The notes below the pieces were generated by a model. That model was not told where the DNA came from. It made no database searches and saw only the letters and a list, made by a program, of their open reading frames with translations. Positions 41,263 to 49,024 of a stretch of 49,103 bases of DNA are shown here, piece by piece. Location: the IMG/VR virus record IMGVR_UViG_3300042396_000220, positions 1 through 49,103 of that record. The stretch is one strand, 5' to 3'. The translations under genes were made by a program, and so were the position numbers. The stretch's first letter is position 1. Every line of letters begins with the position of its first letter. This DNA is from a virus.

Positions 41263-41284
41263 AAAAGGGCTTCTAGTCCCTTTT
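41263..41284 (-). promoter_or_regulatory. inverted repeat overlapping motif C (possible weak terminator)
   Basis: On the - strand AAAAGGG, 8 bases, CCCTTTT is a perfect 7-bp inverted repeat just after the stop region of the 179-aa gene. The last four T's could form a short terminator tail. The stem is AT-rich and overlaps motif C by seven bases, so termination and promoter readings compete. Confidence 0.35.
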
Positions 41285-41291
41285 ATGTCCG
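41278..41291 (-). promoter_or_regulatory. ACATAAAAGG motif, site C (candidate phage promoter)
   Basis: CGGACATAAAAGGG on the - strand, 14 of 14 bases identical to site B at 27323. It lies 33 bases before the ATG at 41245 and after the stop of the 179-aa gene. It has the look of a promoter ending in AAAAGGG, reminiscent of T3/T7-type promoters. Confidence 0.55.
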
Positions 41292-41316
41292 CAACTCACC
41301 CGAACGAGACTTGGCT

Positions 41317-41856
41317 TTATGACCGCTTGGCTTTCCAGTGCGGTGAGTGCTTTTTCTTGACCTTCTCAAGAGCATCTTTCATGGAGAGCCCCGGATTCTG
41401 GGCGACCTCCTTGCGGGCAAGCTCTCTGGCGATCTTTGGGTTCAGGGCTCTGCTTAGGGGTGCTTCTTCAAAGCCTTGGTAATTGACCGCTCCACTGAGG
41501 TTTATGTTCCTCTTCTTCGCCACCCGCTTGATGTCATCCAGCGAGGAAACCCACGCCTCAGGGTCAGAAGCACCTCTTTTGTCGGCAATGCCACCGACGT
41601 AGTACTTCCCCGAAACATTGACACCGGACTCCTTGGCGGCCTTTAGCATCCATCGGGCCTGCCGGGGAGGGAGGGCGTCCATCCAGTTGCCGTCTTGCCG
41701 ACCTTCAAAGAAGCTGCGGTCGAGGCCCTTCGTGCCGGGCGGCTGCTGGAGGGCACACATGGCGGCAAAAGACTCGGACTGCCCGGCCTTCACCATCTTC
41801 GTGTAGTGATCCTGAACGTGCTTGGGAGCGTTCTGGATTTCGTGGGGCAGCTTCAT
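41317..41856 (-). CDS. hypothetical protein, 179 aa
   Basis: ATG with GGAGGAGGAGG upstream, overlapping the stop of a 44-aa frame. Basic and helical, with a Trp/Pro segment (WMDALPPRQARWMLKAAKESGVNV) and a Lys-rich C-terminus (KKKHSPHWKAKRS). No recognised domain, membrane segment or signal peptide. It precedes promoter C and follows the portal region, so it may be a virion or assembly factor. Confidence 0.6.
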   Translation of the reverse strand: MKLPHEIQNAPKHVQDHYTKMVKAGQSESFAAMCALQQPPGTKGLDRSFFEGRQDGNWMDALPPRQARWMLKAAKESGVNVSGKYYVGGIADKRGASDPEAWVSSLDDIKRVAKKRNINLSGAVNYQGFEEAPLSRALNPKIARELARKEVAQNPGLSMKDALEKVKKKHSPHWKAKRS

Positions 41857-41987
41857 CCGCCTCCTCCTCCATGACTGCCCGATTGGTAGAACGTCTGCGG
41901 TACACCGGAGGGGGCAGAGACCTTCGGGTTTGCAGGCTTGGGTGCTTTTCGGGCTGAACTTGCCAAGGCCCTAATCAAACTGCTCAC
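41853..41987 (-). CDS. small basic protein, 44 aa
   Basis: GTG overlapping the TGA of the portal gene (CCGTGAGC), stop overlapping the next ATG (GGATGAAG), so it fills the gap exactly. VSSLIRALASSARKAPKPANPKVSAPSGVPQ then a poly-Gly end. No ribosome binding site is clear apart from coupling. It is short and could be a chance frame. Confidence 0.5.
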   Translation of the reverse strand: MSSLIRALASSARKAPKPANPKVSAPSGVPQTFYQSGSHGGGGG

Positions 41988-44131
41988 GGCATCAGCTCCG
42001 GTGGCATTTGATCAGGTGGCATGGGTGGGCCAGCCTCAGGTGGCATTGGAGGACCCCCGCCGCCGCTTGCCTCGGGAGGAGGTGCCGCATCACCGGAAGG
42101 AGGGGCCGGGAGGGCTGGACCGGGGGGCGGCGGCGGGGGTGGCTCTGGAACCATGTATGCCTTGGGGTCAATGTCGAGGGACTTGGCCCAGTCGGTGATC
42201 AAGGCATTGAAAGGTCCAACGACGCCTTGGGGGATAAGGCCCTGAAGGACCGGGCCCAGCGTTTGGAGAGCCATCTGCATCTGCTCGACCCGGCCAGCCT
42301 TGTTCGGCTTTCGGGCAGAGCCAGCTTCGATCCGATAGTCAAACTCGCGGGCAACCTGAGACAAGTCCATGTTCTGGATTTGCTGCTGCCACACCTCGGC
42401 ACCAAGGGGGCCAAGGACGGGCTGAACGTCCTCTGGCTGGAGGAGCCACCGAGCGGCAAGTGCTTCCCGCCTAGCCAGAAGACTCATGGCGTCTTCGAGG
42501 GCGTTGGCCATGTCATCAGGTCTTACCGAAATCTGCTCGGACTTGACCTGTGCTTCTGCGGCACTCCTGAACTGATTGCGGGTCATTCCGAAAACTAGCT
42601 CGGTCAGGCCCACTCTTTTGTCGAACATATCCGACACGGCTTGAATGATTTGCCAGATGTCAGGGGTGACGGTTGGCATCTGGAAGACAGACACCACATC
42701 GTTCACGGAGCGGCCGAGGGTTTCGGAAAGCTCAATCAGGGAGAACCCGCCCTCTTCGTGCTTGAGAAGCTGGTCCTTCAGGTCTTGCTCGGCGGCTTTG
42801 TTGACCCCCACCAGCGTCTTGCAGGAGGTCATTATCCGGGTTGCCAAGAACGACAACGCCCAGTTCAAGAATTTGAGTTCCGCCATACCCGGCTTCAAGT
42901 GGCTGATGGGCCACGAATAACCGGGCTTGCGGTGGAACTGCAGGGCCACAAAAGGCCAGCCGTTGTTGCTGTCCGCGTAGAACGGGATCGGCCAGCGGGT
43001 GCGGGTGAACAGCGTGTTGGGGAGGCCAGTTTCGTCGGGCTCCTCCATGGCTATGTCCTTGGGGGCGTTCAGCGGGAAGTCCACGCCCTCGGCCACAACG
43101 ACGTAGCAGTTGTCCCCCAGTGAATCGAAGGTCTGGGCAAACTCCTTGGGTGCCCCCTTGAGCGTGTGGCCAAATCCGGTCTTGGACCAAATCTTCCAAT
43201 AAACAATGAGGTCGTTGGTCTTTCCGTTACGCTTCTTGTTCTTGTAGTCCCGGTCCTGCTCTTGGGAGCGGGCGAGGTAGGACTCAAGGTGGCCCTTCAG
43301 GTCTTCTCTGTTCAGGCCGTACTTGCGGGCTACTTGGTCAACAGGGTGAACGCACCTGCGGGCACACCAAAGGATGTCTTCCTGCTCGTCTGCGTCTGGG
43401 TCCCATTGAATGTTGTCGCAGGAATCAGCAAACGAACCCACGATCCCGTAAGTGTTGTTGTCCACTCCGGGAAGCTCGACAAGCTCGGTCCACCACACAC
43501 CAAGGCCCTTGATCACAGCCTCGTCCACCACCCGGCGGGAATGCTCTTTGAGGTTGAGTTCGACTGGCGTGTAGTTCAGGTACGCCTCTACCAGCCCGCT
43601 GATGGTCTTCCGCCGATCTTCCTCCATGCCGATCTGGTTGGAGACTTGGACAAACGTGTCCACCGCCGGATTGGGCATCGGCATCCCGGTCATGGGGTCC
43701 ATCTGGGGCGGCTGGCTTGGGTCGATGCCAAGGGCCACGGGGGACACCACCGGGAAGTTCCTCGGAGTGACAGTCCGCACGGGGTTGCGGGCATAAATCA
43801 CACTCCCAAACAGCTTCACGGCCTCGAAAGCCTTGTTTATGCACATCCGAAAGCTGGGGGGTGCGATCTTGGAGAACGTCACTCCCTTGTCTCGGTCTTT
43901 CCAAAACCAGTCACCGTTGCCGTCAAAGAAGTTCATGGCCTCTTTGGCGTCTTCGTTGAACGGTCTCTTGTGCTTGTCGGACTGCTTGATCTTCTCAAGC
44001 CATGAAGTGGCGATGGCCCGAAGGGCTTCCTCCATCTTCTGCCCGGACATCTGGTCCTCGGGGAGAGGCGGCAGGCCGCCCCCGTTCGGGGAGTCCAGAG
44101 AAGCATCCGTGGAAAGCTGCTGATCGTCCAT
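41984..44131 (-). CDS. portal protein, 715 aa
   Basis: Long helical protein in the portal position next to the large terminase. Central segments (GYSWPISHLKPGMAELKFLNWALSFLATRIMTSCKTLVGVNKAAEQDLK and FDKRVGLTELVFGMTRNQFRSAAEAQVKSEQ) fit podoviral portals that form a dodecameric ring at one capsid vertex. The N-terminus is variable and the C-terminal 90 residues are unusual, strongly Pro/Gly-rich (PPPPPPPGPALPAPPSG) and likely disordered. Overlaps the 44-aa frame by four bases. Confidence 0.8.
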   Translation of the reverse strand: MDDQQLSTDASLDSPNGGGLPPLPEDQMSGQKMEEALRAIATSWLEKIKQSDKHKRPFNEDAKEAMNFFDGNGDWFWKDRDKGVTFSKIAPPSFRMCINKAFEAVKLFGSVIYARNPVRTVTPRNFPVVSPVALGIDPSQPPQMDPMTGMPMPNPAVDTFVQVSNQIGMEEDRRKTISGLVEAYLNYTPVELNLKEHSRRVVDEAVIKGLGVWWTELVELPGVDNNTYGIVGSFADSCDNIQWDPDADEQEDILWCARRCVHPVDQVARKYGLNREDLKGHLESYLARSQEQDRDYKNKKRNGKTNDLIVYWKIWSKTGFGHTLKGAPKEFAQTFDSLGDNCYVVVAEGVDFPLNAPKDIAMEEPDETGLPNTLFTRTRWPIPFYADSNNGWPFVALQFHRKPGYSWPISHLKPGMAELKFLNWALSFLATRIMTSCKTLVGVNKAAEQDLKDQLLKHEEGGFSLIELSETLGRSVNDVVSVFQMPTVTPDIWQIIQAVSDMFDKRVGLTELVFGMTRNQFRSAAEAQVKSEQISVRPDDMANALEDAMSLLARREALAARWLLQPEDVQPVLGPLGAEVWQQQIQNMDLSQVAREFDYRIEAGSARKPNKAGRVEQMQMALQTLGPVLQGLIPQGVVGPFNALITDWAKSLDIDPKAYMVPEPPPPPPPGPALPAPPSGDAAPPPEASGGGGPPMPPEAGPPMPPDQMPPELMP

Positions 44132-44142
44132 GGTTTTTCAGG

Positions 44143-44481
44143 CTACGCAGCCTCTGCCTTTTTCTTTGCGGCTTCGATCTTGGACTTGGTGAGCAGCGTC
44201 TGCATTTCCTTCAGAGCCTTGGTGTTGGGGTGAAGGTCGAAGCACCCCCACTTACCCCATGCCGAAGCTGTCTCGTTGGTCTTCCAGAACGGGTCATCCC
44301 GGTGGCGAACAGAGGGCTTCTCGACAAAACCAGCTTCTTCGGCCCAGATCAAAACTTTGACGGTCTGGGTGCCCGGCTTGCTCGAAATCCACCCCATAGC
44401 CCCGTCCTGAGGCGACATCGGGTTCGAGTACCAGATCACCATGTCACCAACCGCCAACTCGGGCATGTGAAAGTTTTCCAT
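44143..44481 (-). CDS. small protein between terminase and portal, 112 aa
   Basis: ATG at 44481 with GGAGGAG upstream. Beta-rich start (MPELAVGDMVIWYSNPMSPQDGAMGWISSKPGTQTVKVLIWAE) similar to a small SH3/KOW-like fold, then a helical Lys/Glu tail. Virion connector or regulator; no family confirmed. Confidence 0.6.
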   Translation of the reverse strand: MENFHMPELAVGDMVIWYSNPMSPQDGAMGWISSKPGTQTVKVLIWAEEAGFVEKPSVRHRDDPFWKTNETASAWGKWGCFDLHPNTKALKEMQTLLTKSKIEAAKKKAEAA

Positions 44482-44559
44482 GATCTCCTCCTTGTAGATT
44501 GCGTCTTGCCAGAACTACCCAACTGTATTGGCCGTTTTTTGCCCATCAACGGTCATTCG

Positions 44560-46248
44560 TCAGGCGATCCATGTCTCTGTGTATGAAGCCGGGGCCAGAT
44601 ACACGGCACCCCCTCTGTTCTTTTGCCGCTCTCTCTTCTGGTGCCACTCAACCCACCAAGGTTCCTCGACCTTCTTCTCGGGCCTGTGGTACTCGGGCTG
44701 GTAGGCACACAGGTACCGAAGACAGTCCACCAGATGAAACTCTCCCCGGCGGTTGGGCTCGTCGGTCACCACCGTGGTCCCGGCGATGTAGGCCACCTTC
44801 TTCTTGTACCGCTTGATTTCCCGCTCCATGTTGGGGATGGCACTTCGCAGGAACCGAAGCTTGGTGGAGCCGTCAGGACGGATGTGCAGCATATTTCTGA
44901 CTGCATGGAGCCCAGCCTGAACATCGTCGGAGCCCGGAATAAAGCTGGACCCCGTGGCTGTAGACCGGACGTTGAGAGCTGAGAGCTGCTCTGTGTACTG
45001 GTCCTGAGGGCTTTTCCCTGAACCAATGTCCGTCAGCCGGGCCCCGTGAGCGTCAATGAGGAAGGCATGGAAAATCTGCTTTTCCACCTTCTTACGAAAC
45101 TCATCCGCAAATATGAGGGCGTTGCAGTTCCTTATGTAAAGCTCGTCATACAACAGGACGAACTCTTCCTTGGGTGGAACAGCCGCAAACAGGACGGCCG
45201 TCACAGCATGGCCGGGGTCGATCACGGCGTACCGACACCAGTCTTCTGGGACTGTCCCGTTGGGCAAAAGGTCCCGTTCGTACCCATGGACCGAAAGGTT
45301 GAAGTTCGGATAAACCAGAATGCTGTCGGTCGTGAACTCGCCCTCTGATCTTTGGCGAAGAACGTCATCCCCGATGGCCGACCATCTTTCTATGGCCTTC
45401 CGCTTTTCTTCGGTGTCGATATGGGGGTTGTCTAAAAATCTCAGCACAAACCGCTTGATGTCGATGTTGCCGGTCTCTTCTGCTCGCTCTGCCCGTTCAT
45501 TCAGACCTATCAGGGCTTCATTCTTGGAATGGGGCATAGCACTCCAGCAAAACCTTCCCTTGCGGTCTGCGAGCCTTGCCTGCATTTCAGGGACCCACTG
45601 CTCATTATTGAGATCCTCATCAATATGCACCCTGTCGGCTTGGAACCCTTGAGGGGGATCTCCCTCTGAGCTAAAGCAATAGATTGTCCAGCCATTGTGA
45701 AGCTCGCAGGAGTTGAGGTATCCAGCGGACTTCAGGAGCCACGAATAGCTTTTCACCATTCGGGGCGGGATCAGCGGCGGGGCGGGCTTGGCTTCTTTGG
45801 CCCGGTCAGCGTCAGCCACTGGATCGAAGGACCGCCACTGGCCGGTCTTCTGGTCCTTGATGATCTTGAAAGCCCCGGATTTGAACAGGTAGGGCACTAC
45901 CACCAATCCGATGTGCTTCCAGTTGGCCCCGATGACAACGAGATTCCCGCCTTCTTTTCTGTACTTGCCTTCGACGGGGTGGGTTCCAGTGACGGCCCAT
46001 GCGTCTTCTATAAAGCTGCAAAGGCTTTTCCCTGAGCGATTGCCACCGATTACGAGGGTCTCACTGGACAGGCACTGGTGGAACTCCCACTGCTTTGGAG
46101 TCGGCCTGTAGAGCCGCAAGGACTCCATCCGCCTGTCGATAAGCTCGCCTTGCAAGCTCCTCAATTCCTCCCGCTGGAAGCTCGAAATGCTGTGGACTGT
46201 CGGGAGAGGGGAGGGCGGCTGCTGGGACTTCTTCTTCCGCTTGGACAT
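44560..46248 (-). CDS. terL: large terminase subunit
   Basis: 562 residues; ATG with AGGAGGGTACATCA upstream. Walker A GGNRSGKS at residues 68-75, Walker B VHIDED at 207-212, a nuclease domain with D344 (AVIDPGH), D399 (FLIDAHG) and D508 (LVDCLRYL), as in T4/T7-type terminases. It powers DNA packaging and cuts concatemers. Its first about 190 bases overlap the small-terminase candidate in another frame. Start alternative: Met 41, which has no good ribosome binding site. Confidence 0.92.
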   Translation of the reverse strand: MSKRKKKSQQPPSPLPTVHSISSFQREELRSLQGELIDRRMESLRLYRPTPKQWEFHQCLSSETLVIGGNRSGKSLCSFIEDAWAVTGTHPVEGKYRKEGGNLVVIGANWKHIGLVVVPYLFKSGAFKIIKDQKTGQWRSFDPVADADRAKEAKPAPPLIPPRMVKSYSWLLKSAGYLNSCELHNGWTIYCFSSEGDPPQGFQADRVHIDEDLNNEQWVPEMQARLADRKGRFCWSAMPHSKNEALIGLNERAERAEETGNIDIKRFVLRFLDNPHIDTEEKRKAIERWSAIGDDVLRQRSEGEFTTDSILVYPNFNLSVHGYERDLLPNGTVPEDWCRYAVIDPGHAVTAVLFAAVPPKEEFVLLYDELYIRNCNALIFADEFRKKVEKQIFHAFLIDAHGARLTDIGSGKSPQDQYTEQLSALNVRSTATGSSFIPGSDDVQAGLHAVRNMLHIRPDGSTKLRFLRSAIPNMEREIKRYKKKVAYIAGTTVVTDEPNRRGEFHLVDCLRYLCAYQPEYHRPEKKVEEPWWVEWHQKRERQKNRGGAVYLAPASYTETWIA

Positions 46249-46750
46249 TGATGTACCCTCCTGAATAAGTGATGACAGCCTGCTTGAGGCGGGCGTCGAT
46301 CTCCGACTCCAGTTCCTCCTCGGAGTAAAGCTGAATGGGCTTCTTGGCCCCGCCCTGCTCGGTGTTCTTGGCGGCCAGACGGACGATCATTTCCAAGATG
46401 GAGCTTCTGGTCCTGCTGCCCGGAGTCGAGTCCCAGTACTGCTTCATGGCAATGCTGGCAAACCCGTTCACGCCCCCGAAGTAGTGCATCAGGCTTTCGA
46501 GAAGCTCAGCCGTATGGGGGATGTTGGCACCACCCTTGATCGTCTGCTGGACAAACGCATCAACGGCAGCGTTCTCGATTTTAGAAAGCTTTGCCTTCCG
46601 GGCCTGCTCCTTTTGACACTTTCTGCAGATCAGCTTGTAGGCGTCTTGGGTTCCCGGGAGCCTTGCGTAGTTCTTGGGGTCTAGCTTCTTGACCTTGCCA
46701 CACTCGGTACACTGCCGCTGGGTCATCTGCGGGGGAGTGAGTTCTGACAT
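46061..46750 (-). CDS. small terminase candidate with zinc finger, 229 aa
   Basis: ATG after AGGTGAACC. The N-terminus has CTECGK...CRKCQ, a four-Cys zinc finger; then a helical region (SKIENAAVDAFVQQTIKGGANIPHTAELLESLMHYFGGVNGFASIAMKQYWD), and a charged C-terminus. In this position (directly upstream of TerL), it is a good candidate for the DNA-recognition subunit, but the fold is not proven. It overlaps the TerL gene by 188 bases in a different frame. Confidence 0.55.
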   Translation of the reverse strand: MSELTPPQMTQRQCTECGKVKKLDPKNYARLPGTQDAYKLICRKCQKEQARKAKLSKIENAAVDAFVQQTIKGGANIPHTAELLESLMHYFGGVNGFASIAMKQYWDSTPGSRTRSSILEMIVRLAAKNTEQGGAKKPIQLYSEEELESEIDARLKQAVITYSGGYINVQAEEEVPAAALPSPDSPQHFELPAGGIEELARRAYRQADGVLAALQADSKAVGVPPVPVQ

Positions 46751-46753
46751 GGT

Positions 46754-47068
46754 TCACCTGTCAAGCTGCATGACAGAAGAGATCATGGGACGCATAAGCT
46801 GGCTTGGGTCGCCCTGATTGAGCGACTGCTGGATGTTTCGCTCTGCCCCGTTCATGTACTGCTCCAGAATCTGGCGGGCCATGGAGTTCCCGATGAGGGC
46901 CTCGTACAGGCTCGACAGACCGCCTTCGGGTCCGGGGATGGGGCTGACCTGTTCTTCAAAACGGTCCAAGCCCTTGGCCCGATCCATGCCGAGGCTGGCC
47001 GCCGTATCAAGATCAATCGGGCGGCGGCCCTGCCTCTCCATCAGAAGCTGGCGGATGGTGTCGCTCAT
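46754..47068 (-). CDS. hypothetical protein, 104 aa
   Basis: Helical, acidic/Met-rich (MARQILEQYMNGAERNIQQSLNQG). The ATG comes three bases after the T-tract of a strong terminator, and no Shine-Dalgarno is visible. Translation may depend on read-through or on a start within a leaderless transcript. Its TGA overlaps the small-terminase ribosome binding site. No family known. Confidence 0.6.
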   Translation of the reverse strand: MSDTIRQLLMERQGRRPIDLDTAASLGMDRAKGLDRFEEQVSPIPGPEGGLSSLYEALIGNSMARQILEQYMNGAERNIQQSLNQGDPSQLMRPMISSVMQLDR

Positions 47069-47071
47069 TAT

Positions 47072-47101
47072 AAAAAAAGAAAGGGGCGTCCTTTCCCCCT
47101 T
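47072..47101 (-). terminator. terminator after exported-protein genes
   Basis: On the - strand a 6-bp AAGGGG...CCCCTT stem with a nine-base loop is followed by TCTTTTTTT. It separates the exported-protein genes from the terminase block. Confidence 0.75.
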
Positions 47102-47115
47102 GTGTGTGCCGGTCT

Positions 47116-47155
47116 CCCGGGGAGCCTCAGTACCGGCTGCTGAAGCTCCCCGGGG
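47116..47155 (-). terminator. large hairpin downstream of the 133-aa exported protein gene
   Basis: A perfect 10-bp stem, CCCGGGGAGC with its complement, extended by a near-perfect inner CTCAG/CTGA part. It starts about 15 bases after the stop of the exported-protein gene. It lacks its own T-tract but precedes the terminator at 47072; the two could work together, or this one may protect the mRNA 3' end. Confidence 0.6.
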
Positions 47156-47169
47156 TGGTGCGGGCCAAA

Positions 47170-47571
47170 TCAGTTGGAGTCGTAAGCCTTCTTCACGGCA
47201 TCCTGAACGGACGCTTCGTGGTCAGCTTCGTAGGTCTTCTTCGCGTATCGACCTGCCTTCCGCTCCGACTTGGCCGCAGCAATCGTGGCCTTCTTTTCCC
47301 GGCGGGCGTCCTTCCGGGTGGCATGGACACCGAGAGGCGGGGCAACGGGGCCGCCGACCGTAACGCTCTCGCTGACCACAACATCACCGGGGACATCGAC
47401 CGTGACTGACTCGCGGACCTCGACGCCGGGAGCAACAATAACGTCCTGCTCGACGGTCACCGCAGCCGGGGTGGCCTTCTTGGTGCCGTGGCAGTTGCCA
47501 GCCTCGACGGCACCGGCAAAGGCGAGACCGAGGACAAACGAGACCGAAAGGATGACGTACTTGTTCTTCAT
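47170..47571 (-). CDS. small secreted protein, 133 aa
   Basis: ATG with AGAGGTAGCC upstream. Signal peptide MKNKYVILSVSFVLGLAFAGAVEA with a likely cut at VEA. The mature protein has a Val-rich repeat-like part (VEQDVIVAPGVEVRESVTVDVPGDVVVSESVTVGG) and a basic Lys/Ala C-terminus. It lies in the capsid-to-terminase block, together with a CAP protein and a TM protein. It may be a lysogenic-conversion or lysis-associated exported protein; no family. Confidence 0.7.
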   Translation of the reverse strand: MKNKYVILSVSFVLGLAFAGAVEAGNCHGTKKATPAAVTVEQDVIVAPGVEVRESVTVDVPGDVVVSESVTVGGPVAPPLGVHATRKDARREKKATIAAAKSERKAGRYAKKTYEADHEASVQDAVKKAYDSN

Positions 47572-47593
47572 GGCTACCTCTTGGGGCTAGGGA

Positions 47594-48058
47594 CTATCGA
47601 AAGGTCTGGGTCCAGTAGGGCTGTCCACGATTGCTGTAGGCCACGCCAACACCAATCTGGGAATAACGCTGGCTGAGAATGTTGGCTCTGTGGCCTCGGG
47701 AATTCATCCAGTCTCGCTGGACTTCGTAAGGGGTCTTCTGGTTGTAGGCCACGTTTTCACCGTAGCCCATCCTGCTGTGATACATCCTGTTTCGATATGC
47801 CTGATGGCGACTCCAATGCTTGGCCGCTGCCATCAAGGTCGGATCAGGTTTCAACGGCCGAAGACCCCTTTGGGTGCGTTCGGCGTTGACTAGATTGATC
47901 ACCTCCATCTCGTATGGGTTGCCCAAGCTCGGGGGCTTGGTGGGTTTTTTGGGTACTGGGCAGCAAGTCTGGCTCTGTTCGATGATCGGGGTCACTACCG
48001 CCACGGTCATCGTGAGGGCATAAACCACAAGGACGATTCCGGCAGACCATCTCGACAT
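47594..48058 (-). CDS. CAP-superfamily protein with N-terminal membrane anchor, 154 aa
   Basis: ATG overlapping the preceding stop region. Residues about 8-24 are one hydrophobic segment (anchor or signal). The rest is a CAP/SCP domain: NLVNAERTQRGLRPLKPDPTLMAAAKHWS, GENVAYN, HRANILS, and the YWTQTF ending. In bacteria CAP domains are extracellular and often linked to envelope or lipid binding. Presence in a phage virion cluster suggests a role at the host surface. Confidence 0.85.
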   Translation of the reverse strand: MSRWSAGIVLVVYALTMTVAVVTPIIEQSQTCCPVPKKPTKPPSLGNPYEMEVINLVNAERTQRGLRPLKPDPTLMAAAKHWSRHQAYRNRMYHSRMGYGENVAYNQKTPYEVQRDWMNSRGHRANILSQRYSQIGVGVAYSNRGQPYWTQTFR

Positions 48059-48059
48059 C

Positions 48060-48359
48060 TCATGCTCGTTTCGCTGCTTGAACGACCTTCTGTGAGATGG
48101 AAGCCTTGGGGTCTTCGTTCTGGCCGGTCACCAAGTTGATGATCAGGTCCTTGCAGATTTCAGAAGCTTTGTCGTGACCCTTGGCCTGAAGCTTGTCGTT
48201 CAAGGTCAGGAGGTCCCAGACAACTCTTTTCTGGAAGTCACCCACGCCCGGAGCCCCGGGCCTGAGGTAGCTGACAATCAGGGTCTTGATGACCGGGGCC
48301 AGTAACAGCAAAACCCCAACACAAAGGATGAGGTTCTGCTGCGTCAAAAAGGATGACAT
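48060..48359 (-). CDS. small membrane protein, 99 aa (holin-like candidate)
   Basis: The N-terminus has one strong hydrophobic segment (LILCVGVLLLLAPVIKTLIVSYL, about residues 10-32), and the remainder is charged and helical. A single membrane helix and small size fit holin or spanin-like proteins, but no lysis gene neighbours are certain. The stop overlaps the CAP gene's start region. Confidence 0.65.
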   Translation of the reverse strand: MSSFLTQQNLILCVGVLLLLAPVIKTLIVSYLRPGAPGVGDFQKRVVWDLLTLNDKLQAKGHDKASEICKDLIINLVTGQNEDPKASISQKVVQAAKRA

Positions 48360-48373
48360 GAACGATCTTTCAA

Positions 48374-48994
48374 TCAGGGATTGGTGTCATCGTCGGCGTC
48401 GGTGTCGGCATCGTCATCGACCGGCTCTTCACCGGGGAGGAACCGAGGGGCGGGCCAGACCGTGCCAGCACCAGCAACCGGGGCAACGGCACTGAAGTAG
48501 CTCGTACCCACCAAGGCCCGAACCCTGCCGTTGGCAACCGGAGCGATGGCGACACCGAGGCCGGAACCGGCCACGGCGTTTCCACCGGCACCGACACCAA
48601 GCTTGTCACCACGGGCCGGGGTGGCGGCGGTCGTGATGGCGGTCGGGCCGTTCACCACAACCCAGCACACATCGTCAACCTTGCAGCCCGAGGTCGGCAG
48701 GTACTCGTCCACGACACCAACCTGAAGGTCAGTGGCAGTGGCAAGACCAATCGCCTCTTCCACGGAGAAGGCAACAAGCTGGCCCGGGAGCAGGGTGGCA
48801 CTCGTCCGGTTACGGAGGGCAATACACCGAACGCTGCGATTGGTAAGGTTCAGGCCGTTGCGGGGCTCAACGTCCGTGAAAACCTTCTCGACACCAACCA
48901 CGTTCTTGAACGGGTATTCCTGAAAGGTTACAGCCTTTCCACCACCAAGCGTGTGGCCTCGGCCGAACTGGGGATCAGCAGTGAGAGTACTCAT
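48374..48994 (-). CDS. capsid decoration-like protein, 206 aa
   Basis: Beta-rich and Gly/Ala/Val-rich (ALRNRTSATLLPGQLVAFSVEE, LPTSGCKVDDVCWVVVNGPTAITT, ATPARGDKLGVG). This pattern (short beta strands, Gly-rich core, acidic end DDDADTDADDDTNP) is found in capsid decoration proteins such as those resembling DUF2190. Its place directly before the probable capsid gene supports it. Confidence 0.6.
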   Translation of the reverse strand: MSTLTADPQFGRGHTLGGGKAVTFQEYPFKNVVGVEKVFTDVEPRNGLNLTNRSVRCIALRNRTSATLLPGQLVAFSVEEAIGLATATDLQVGVVDEYLPTSGCKVDDVCWVVVNGPTAITTAATPARGDKLGVGAGGNAVAGSGLGVAIAPVANGRVRALVGTSYFSAVAPVAGAGTVWPAPRFLPGEEPVDDDADTDADDDTNP

Positions 48995-49024
48995 CTGTCT
49001 TTATTCCTTGCTTGGGGGTTGGAC

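Noticed and set aside
43166-44005. + strand open frame of 279 codons opposite the portal gene
   Set aside because: It lies inside a clear portal gene and has no coding evidence of its own.
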